Positions 57,741 through 64,000 of a stretch of DNA of 64,000 nt are shown piece after piece. The stretch is from NCBI GenBank assembly GCA_007644065.1, contig VJWN01000004.1, positions 1,240,001 to 1,304,000 on the forward strand. The letters run 5' to 3'. The position numbers and the translations under genes are program-made. Below the pieces are notes generated by a model that saw only the letters and a list, made by a program, of their open reading frames with translations, was not told where the DNA came from and searched no databases. Origin of the DNA: Margaritispora aquatica (taxonomy: Eukaryota; Ascomycota; Leotiomycetes; Helotiales; Discinellaceae). Numbering within the stretch: the first letter of the stretch is position 1; the number at the start of each line of letters is the position of its first letter.

Positions 57741-58457
57741 TTTTACGAGTACCTTATCTGAAATGCAAGAGAGCGCAGCAATTACAGTTCAGTTCTTTAA
57801 CACAAGGCACGAGAGACACAATACAGTGGATCGTGTCCGATTGGCTGACGTTGTCAGACGCGTGGTTGAGAGCACACCGAGAAGCTGGAGGGTCTACAAA
57901 GTGGGATCAGTACGATTAGAAAAATTAGTTAAGCTGTAAGATCTTTACCTGTTTAGTTGATTCAAGGTAGGTTATAGTATGGAGTCTAGGCACTGAATCT
58001 TAAAAGAAATCGTGACGTTCAGACTTTGATATGAGTCTTCTCTTGAGATTTCAGCGATCCACTTTAAGTGAACAGAGTCATGTGACATGCAATTGTTATG
58101 AGAAACCTTTGTTTGCACTAGTATTACTTTGTGCAATATCCATTTAAGCCACTAGTTCTCTGAATCTCAGGCGTCTATTTATGACTGAGCTCTGACATCT
58201 CTGGAGCGGCTGCTTCATGCGTTACAATGAACGAGTTCTCATTACATACGAGTATCCACCGCCACAAAATGACCCGACAAGTGATGCTTCAAATATCAGA
58301 AGACCTTTTTATACACGGAACATCACAAGAGGAGCAAAACACCAAATAAGCTTTAGCTTAAGCAGTCAGCAGACAAACCTTGACACACCTCGGCGTCGGC
58401 GAATGAGAACTTAAGCGACGTAAAATCGCTCTTTTTTGTTTATTCATGACAAGTATC
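57741..58457. other. Intergenic, no gene recognised
   Basis: 717 bases, promoter of the FAD protein and 3' flank of ALG2. ACGCGT at 57858-57863. AT-rich right half. Confidence 0.5.
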
Positions 58458-60022
58458 TCATCTCAAGACATGATCTGGTTGCCATCTTTCTCTCCCCTGA
58501 CCCGAAAACCCAACAACAAGGTACGAGGTCCAGCACATTGCACATACAGCCATGAGCATTCCAGGAGGAAATGGGATCCTGGCTAATTGCTCGCTTAGCA
58601 TCCTGCTCTGAGCTACGAAATAGTATACCATATCAACTGCCACCAAGATGATTGTCCATACAAACGATGATAGTTCTTGCACGCTCTTTCGTTGTGTGGT
58701 TGCCATTCCGTCAATGATCCCATCAAGTCTCTCGGCCATCTTCACATCTGAGAATTCCTTCTTCACTCTTGAAACGCCAGCTGCCCCCATCTTCTTGACA
58801 TCCTCATCAGACATCTCATGTAATACTTTTTTCATAACAGACGTCCATTTCTCAACGTCGTCTGGTGGGCACAACCACCCTGTCTTTCCATCCATTACAG
58901 TTTCTAGAGGACCGCCTGTATTGGCAGCCAGCACTGGAACACCAGCTAACATAGCTTCTAATGGTACAATACCAAAATGCTCATTTGAAGGAGTGTAAAT
59001 GAGTAATCGTGCCGAGTTAAGCAGCATTTCCTTTAGGGTATTTGGAACCGAGAGCAGGAATAGAACATCAACATCATCAGGCACATTCAGAGCTGTGACA
59101 ATAGTCTTTGTAGTCGCCGTCTTGAGTTTCGATTCCGCCGCCAATGTGACAAGTTCCTTATGGTATGCGACATTCTCCTGAATGCGATGATCATAGCCAC
59201 CTGCCAGCACCAACCGCACACCTTTCCTGCCCTCCTTCCCAAGTTTAGCATAAGCCTTGATAGCGAGCCCAATATCCTTCTTCCTCTCGAAGCGATTGAT
59301 GCTCAAAAGAATCCGTTTATCACTCCACGCCGAAATAACCGTGTCCCCTTCCGGATTCTTCTCTTTGATGTCCACACAAGGATACACAATCTGGAAATCT
59401 TTCTGCCTCACTAGTTCCGGCCAAGCTTTGCCAGCAACGCCCTTCGTGAAACCAGAATTGACGGCCACCGAGTCCGCAAAGCTCATGCTCCATTGTTCCA
59501 AAGAGTCGAATGGCACGCGATACAGTCGTTTCCACCAAGCAGAGCGACCTTGTGCCAGCAGGAGATCCGGGAAATGGCAATAAAACAGTATCCTGGTGTC
59601 AGGATACAGATATGCGAGCCATGGCAGACCAGCACTGAGCTGATCTACGACAAACGCGTCGGGCTTAAGCACCGCGAGCTCGAGAGTGAAGTATGTCCAG
59701 AGAATAAGGTGAAGCTGGCGCAAGATGGCACATATTATGGAGAATCGCGCGAAGATGGAAGATGGCACAAGCCAGTCGCCGCGGACTCGCACATCAAGCG
59801 TACCTAGTCGATCTTTAGCATAGCATATCATTTAGTCGTTCAAACCATACCATCTCTGGCTTCATCAAAGCAATGCTTGGGATCACAATGACTTGTGAAC
59901 ACTACCACTTTATGCCCTCGATTCTGTAATCCCACCGCAGCATCAATTATCAATCTCTCTGCACCACCGATGCCCAGATCGGGATGAAAGAATAGGATCG
60001 TCTTCTTCTTTTCAGGCGCCAT
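58458..60022 (-). CDS. ALG2: ALG2 alpha-1,3/1,6-mannosyltransferase, 2 exons, 505 aa
   Basis: Adds the second and third mannoses to the dolichol-linked oligosaccharide on the cytosolic ER face. Exons 60022-59851 and 59803-58458 give 506 codons. N-terminal GIGGAERLIIDAAVGLQNRGH fits the GT4 family; CFDEARDG-TLDVRVRG spans the splice. DQLSAGLPWLAYLYPDTRILFYCHFPDLLL, VNSGFTKGV and LLSINRFERKKDI are typical of Alg2. The EX7E motif is EHFGIVPLE, followed by AMLAGVPVLAANTGGPLE. Two C-terminal hydrophobic segments (SSFVWTIILVAVDMVYYFV and LMAVCAMCWTSYLVVGF) fit the membrane anchor. An alternative acceptor nine bases upstream (exon start 59812) would add three residues. Divergent from the enoyl-CoA protein gene, 380 bases between starts. 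Confidence 0.94.
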
Positions 60023-60402
60023 GATGTATGTATTGAGGAGTATTTCTTGATAGATTTATTATCCACATTTCAATGCGGATCGTAAAGCCTCGCTACTGGC
60101 CCAGGGGTATTTCAGCCTCGTGTTGGAGGGGTCAACCTCTCCCCACAATGCAGTTTAATCAAGTGTGCATACAATTCCATGTGCTTTGATAGCTTTGACA
60201 CACTCAATCAGGCACAAGCTCCGAGACTCACAGAGATGTCTGATTCTCTTTGTTAAGTAATCATTTTGAAGGGTTAAGCTTGCCCAAGCGGGCCGAGGTC
60301 CAAATGTGAGCTGCACATGCTCGCAGCATGGAAGCAATGCTGTTCTCAACCTGACTTCACTGCACAACCACAACTTGAACTTGCTAACTCATAGATTCAA
60401 CA
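60023..60402. promoter_or_regulatory. Divergent promoter ALG2 / enoyl-CoA isomerase
   Basis: 380 bases between two start codons. No TATA box or named site recognised; some AT-rich sequence beside the ALG2 start. Confidence 0.4.
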
Positions 60403-61293
60403 ATGGCAACACAACTGTTTACTGTGCCTGTGGCATCTCTTCCAAGCAGTGCAGATACATCATCTACCCAACGAACAATAATCTGCACATCGCCTGCTCC
60501 TCTCGTTTATTTATTGACGTTCAACTCGCCTCCCGACAACCGCCTCACAACACCATTTTGTCAAGCCGTCATCCTCGCCCTCGACATTCTCGAGTTCTCA
60601 TATCCTCATGGCGTAGTAGTGACTACTTCTGCTATTCCTAAATTCTTTAGTAACGGCCTTGACTTGGACCATGCGACGTCAACGCCTGGATTCTTCAATG
60701 ACTCCATGTTCAAGATGTACCGGCGCTTCCTGACGTATGTGCACTTCAATATTACGCATTCACATCGACCATTCTAACATCCAAGTAGATACCCCATGCC
60801 AACTGTCGCCCTAGTAAATGGGCACGCCTTCGCCGGTGGCATCATGCTGGCCATGTACCACGACTACCGAATCTTCAACCCTACCCGAGGTTTTCTCTGC
60901 CTCAACGAGCTCGATCTCGGCATTCCGCTCAAGCCCGCCATGTCCTCAATCTTCAGAGAGAAGTTGCCAGCCTCGACGTACCACTCTATGGTCTTGGAAG
61001 CGCATCGCTTCTCAGGAAAACACGCGTTGGATACTAAAGTCGTGGATGTATTGGGTGGAATGGACGAGTGTATGGCGTTTATTAAGGAGAAGAAGCTGAC
61101 GGAGAAGCCGAAGACGGGCGTGTATGGAGCTTTGAAGATGGAGATGTATAGGGAGACATTGGGGTATATTGATGGGTATGATGTAGAGGAGAAGAGGGCG
61201 GAGAAGATGATGGAAAAGGAGGATGCAAGGAAAGAAGAGTCAAGGACGAGGGTAGCCCAGTGGGAGAAGAGTGCCAATAAGGCCAAATTATAA
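60403..61293 (+). CDS. Enoyl-CoA hydratase/isomerase family protein with PTS1, 2 exons, 278 aa
   Basis: Crotonase-fold enzyme; closest in feel to peroxisomal delta3-delta2-enoyl-CoA isomerase (Eci1/Dci1), acting in oxidation of unsaturated fatty acids. Exons 60403-60734 and 60789-61293 give 279 codons. Oxyanion-hole segments are KFFSNGLDLD and GHAFAGG; the acid in LNELDLGIPL matches the position of the isomerase glutamate. The C-terminus ends KAKL, where AKL fits the PTS1 consensus (S/A/C-K/R/H-L/M). An unusually Lys/Glu-rich helix (VEEKRAEKMMEKEDARKEE) precedes it. The intron (54 bases) lies between the two oxyanion segments. Confidence 0.88.
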
Positions 61294-61510
61294 ACGAATG
61301 ACGAATTGATGAAAGAAAGCTACACACTGAAAATATAATGATTGAACTCTGAAAAGGTAGTATCATTCACTCATTATCAATATCGAAATATTATACAGTA
61401 AAACAAACGCCGCTACTGGTTGGTGCCCTTGTGCCCTTTACAAACGATCCCATCATATTATACACCAGCCCTCTATCGCATCCCTTCATAAACATTATCA
61501 ACGCCGGCCC
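61294..61510. other. Short convergent spacer
   Basis: 217 bases between the stops of the enoyl-CoA gene and the LRR scaffold gene; AT-rich, no feature seen. Confidence 0.5.
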
Positions 61511-64000
61511 TTAAGCGAAACTGTCTTCTGCCTGCCACCTCTCTTCCTCGGTGGGCTTTTCCGTGACTGACTGTCCCGCAGCGCCCTGTCCCTTTTCACC
61601 AGGCTCCTCCTTAAAGGCTTTGGCATTAAAAACTCCAATCCTGACCAATTCCTCCCATACGCCGTCTTTCGTCTTGATTGCAGCACGGTCAATCGTCAAG
61701 CCATCCAACACCAACAGCCTCCTGCAGGTAGTTATTACTAGCATCTCGTATGTCCTTTTCAACATCTTCGTTTGCAAATCAAGACAATTTCCATACTTTG
61801 TCACCTTTGCCGGATCAGCTTCTACGAGTGTGTATGGCTCTGACATTCGTGGTTCTGCCTCCGCATCATCATGTAATACCATGGCTGTCTCTAAAACTGG
61901 AGGATAGAAGCCCACCGTGAGTGGGTTGCCTCTGAGATCAGCTAATGCCAAGGTTGGTACCAGAGACAACCCTTGCGCAGTCTCCTTAAGTAACCTGAGG
62001 CGATTGCCAGCAAGATGGAGCTTCTTTAGGCGGACAATTCCTTCAAGAGGACTGAGATCAGAAAGTGCGTTATAGTTCAGATTCAGAACTCGAGTATTGG
62101 CAACCAGATATCCGAAACCCTCAGGAAGTGATTCTAAGCCACAATTTGCGAGTTCCAGATACTGCAAATTGAGAAAGTCCGTGGTGGGTTGAAAGGTTCC
62201 CAGTCTGTTCCCGGACAAGAAAAGCTTGCGTACTTCGAAGGCCTCATCTAGAAAAGATTGGTCTATGAGACAATCTTCGTGTTGTTCTCGCATGGATAGA
62301 CTGTCCAGGTGCTTGGTCTTGAGAAGGCCGGTGACTTTTCCTAACCTGTTTTGATCTAGATAGAGGAGTCGGAGGTTTGGGAACCTGCTCACGTCGATGC
62401 TCTCTAGATTGTTACCACTAAGCTTAAGATATTTGAGAGTCCAAAGGACCTCTGAGTCTTCGACTGAGAAGTCACACAGATGATTGTCGACAAGATTGAG
62501 ACTAGAGAGAGATCGTAATTCTCCCAAGTGTGCAACTTTGCTGACATGGTTATCTTTCAGATCCAAATCTGTCAATCGCTGTAGACCAGTTCCACTGAAA
62601 TCAAGTGTCTGCACAGAATTGCCTCGCAGACGTAGACTCAGAAGCCCATCCAGACGATCTACCCCCTTCAATGACTTGATTTTGTTGTTGTCTGCCCTCA
62701 AGCTTCTCATATGGACGAGGGATTTGAAAGCGGAAAGCGAATCTAGCTCGTTGTTGGATACGTCAACATATTGCAAGTTCTGCAGATGACACCATGCAGT
62801 CAAGTCGGATAACACATTGTGTGTGATGCGAAGCTGGCGTACAGTCCGAGGAACTCCATCAAGTTGTGTAAGTTGGTTATGAGAGACATCCAGCTCCTCA
62901 ATCTCACCACAGAACTCATCAAGCTTGTGTAGATTAGAAAGTTTTTTGTCCCTGAGCTCCAACTCCTTCATGTTATCCCAAAATGGCTCATATGGTTCAA
63001 CTTCTGTGATCTTCTCTACTAAAGTTTTGATCGACAATGATAATGTCTTCCTGTTATCACCTCCCATGACGTAGCGTTGATTTTGAGCGACATAGCTAAC
63101 ATCGAGACCCATTGTGTCATCAGCCTGATGCATTGTGAAGTCTGACATGGGCGTGAGCGTCAAGGTTCCAATTTCATGGGTTGGACGAGGCGTAGCAAGC
63201 ATTAAGCTGTCAACTCGCCTGGCAATTGCTGGTGTAGTCACAATTATACTGACGCTTCTTCGGTGTTGCTCTTCAGAACCCTCGTTGAATGATTCCTCAT
63301 CTCGCTCCTCTATACGAGACACAGGTCGGCCAGCAAAGGAATGGCCCGCGACAGACACACGACGAGATGTTGTCCTCAAGGCACTTCGCGTTCGTGAAGA
63401 GCTGCTGGTCGAATTTCCAGACTTCTTAGTAACAATAACGCTTGAATTGCTAGCTTCCTCAGCTGAATCGGACTCATTATCAACCTGTGCTTCTGATTGA
63501 AAACTAGCGTCATCGTACTCGGGATTTTGAATTATGGACTCCAGTGGAGATGAAAACATGATGGTAACTTTGCGCTTTCTTTGAGGTGTATGTGTGACAC
63601 GATCTTCGTGAATAGATATCTCCCTCTCAACCTCTTCAATGAATTCTTCTGTAGTGGCGTGCGTGATTGTTCGACTTCGTATACTCTCTGCTGGCGCAGT
63701 AGATTTTGCCTTTGGAGCATCGCTCTCTGCCCATGATGTGGACTTAGTCCCAGATTCAGAAGGTGGTCCACTATGTGTGAATTGAGAACCTCTCGATGGC
63801 TCAGAGGCAGGAGAGCTATCGATGATAATCTCGGGGATATCAGCAGAAAGTCTACGCGGCTGGCCATGATAAGAGCGCTCAGAATTTCCCCATTCAACAT
63901 TCAATTGGGCAACTCGTGCCTCCTCAATTCGTTTAGCAGCTACGGCCTTTATTCTTTGCATCTCCTGCGTCTCATCTACGGACAAGTCGGGAATGTCACC
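61511..64000 (-). CDS. cdc11: Cdc11/Nud1/SNAD-type leucine-rich-repeat septation scaffold, 5' end beyond window
   Basis: Spindle-pole-body scaffold of the septation initiation network (S. pombe Cdc11, A. nidulans SNAD, yeast Nud1 in mitotic exit), by resemblance. The frame is open to the window edge at 64000, so the N-terminus is missing; at least 829 codons are here. The visible N-terminal 300 residues are disordered, Ser/Glu-rich, with S/T-P sites typical of Cdc11 phosphorylation regions. From MGGDNRKTLSLSIKTLVEKI a leucine-rich-repeat array starts: WDNMKELELRDKKLSNLHKL, IEELDVSHNQLTQLDG, LQYVDVSNNELDSL, MRSLRADNNKIKSLKG, LSLRLRGNSVQTL and at least five more repeats down to TLALADLRGNPL. 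The end is Glu/Gly-rich. Identity as Cdc11 rests on LRR style and layout. Confidence 0.82.
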   Translation of the reverse strand, partial: GDIPDLSVDETQEMQRIKAVAAKRIEEARVAQLNVEWGNSERSYHGQPRRLSADIPEIIIDSSPASEPSRGSQFTHSGPPSESGTKSTSWAESDAPKAKSTAPAESIRSRTITHATTEEFIEEVEREISIHEDRVTHTPQRKRKVTIMFSSPLESIIQNPEYDDASFQSEAQVDNESDSAEEASNSSVIVTKKSGNSTSSSSRTRSALRTTSRRVSVAGHSFAGRPVSRIEERDEESFNEGSEEQHRRSVSIIVTTPAIARRVDSLMLATPRPTHEIGTLTLTPMSDFTMHQADDTMGLDVSYVAQNQRYVMGGDNRKTLSLSIKTLVEKITEVEPYEPFWDNMKELELRDKKLSNLHKLDEFCGEIEELDVSHNQLTQLDGVPRTVRQLRITHNVLSDLTAWCHLQNLQYVDVSNNELDSLSAFKSLVHMRSLRADNNKIKSLKGVDRLDGLLSLRLRGNSVQTLDFSGTGLQRLTDLDLKDNHVSKVAHLGELRSLSSLNLVDNHLCDFSVEDSEVLWTLKYLKLSGNNLESIDVSRFPNLRLLYLDQNRLGKVTGLLKTKHLDSLSMREQHEDCLIDQSFLDEAFEVRKLFLSGNRLGTFQPTTDFLNLQYLELANCGLESLPEGFGYLVANTRVLNLNYNALSDLSPLEGIVRLKKLHLAGNRLRLLKETAQGLSLVPTLALADLRGNPLTVGFYPPVLETAMVLHDDAEAEPRMSEPYTLVEADPAKVTKYGNCLDLQTKMLKRTYEMLVITTCRRLLVLDGLTIDRAAIKTKDGVWEELVRIGVFNAKAFKEEPGEKGQGAAGQSVTEKPTEEERWQAEDSFA

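Overview
This window reads as a euchromatic chromosome segment of a filamentous ascomycete (Pezizomycotina). The genes have short GT...AG introns of about 45-100 nt, pyrimidine-rich promoters and intergenic regions full of short tandem repeats. The gene content is eukaryotic and fungal: an ORC6 subunit, an ALG2 mannosyltransferase, a Cdc11/Nud1-type septation scaffold, a fungal amino acid permease and a TRI3-type acetyltransferase. I cannot fix the class; Leotiomycetes is only a guess. I saw no tRNA, rRNA, CRISPR array, phage, insertion sequence or intact transposon.

Layout, left to right. 0-8 kb: an amino acid permease, a multi-pass membrane protein and a short-chain dehydrogenase, all on the minus strand. 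9-16.7 kb: two membrane-traffic regulators of Rab GTPases facing each other, a TBC-domain Rab-GAP (plus) and a DENN-domain coiled-coil protein (minus). 16.7-23.2 kb: 6.5 kb without a recognisable gene, rich in microsatellites and palindromes. 23.2-31.7 kb: an orphan 202-residue protein, BCD1 (box C/D snoRNP assembly), TRM12/TYW2 (wybutosine synthesis), a small alpha-kinase and a MYND zinc-finger protein. 31.7-35.7 kb: mostly empty. 35.7-38.3 kb: a divergent pair, an EF-hand secretory-pathway protein (Ssp120/nucleobindin-like) and ORC6, sharing a promoter with MCB-like elements. 38.3-40 kb: no recognised gene, but a strong-looking promoter that leads into a hairpin with an ATG in its loop. 40-45.4 kb: a 1750-residue kinesin-4-type motor. 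45.4-50 kb: gene-poor. 50-64 kb: a proline-rich coiled-coil orphan, an F-box protein, a TRI3-like acetyltransferase, an FAD oxidoreductase, ALG2, a peroxisomal-type enoyl-CoA hydratase/isomerase, and a Cdc11/SNAD-type leucine-rich-repeat scaffold that runs off the right edge.

Exon models were built by hand by following reading frames and GT/AG sites. In each spliced gene the exon lengths sum to a multiple of three. Most genes are housekeeping. The least explained items are the orphan promoter/hairpin at 38.7-39.0 kb, a recurrent 10-bp palindrome, a 13-bp inverted repeat at 20.5 kb, a TRI3-type acetyltransferase with no visible toxin cluster, and two lineage-type proteins without recognisable domains.
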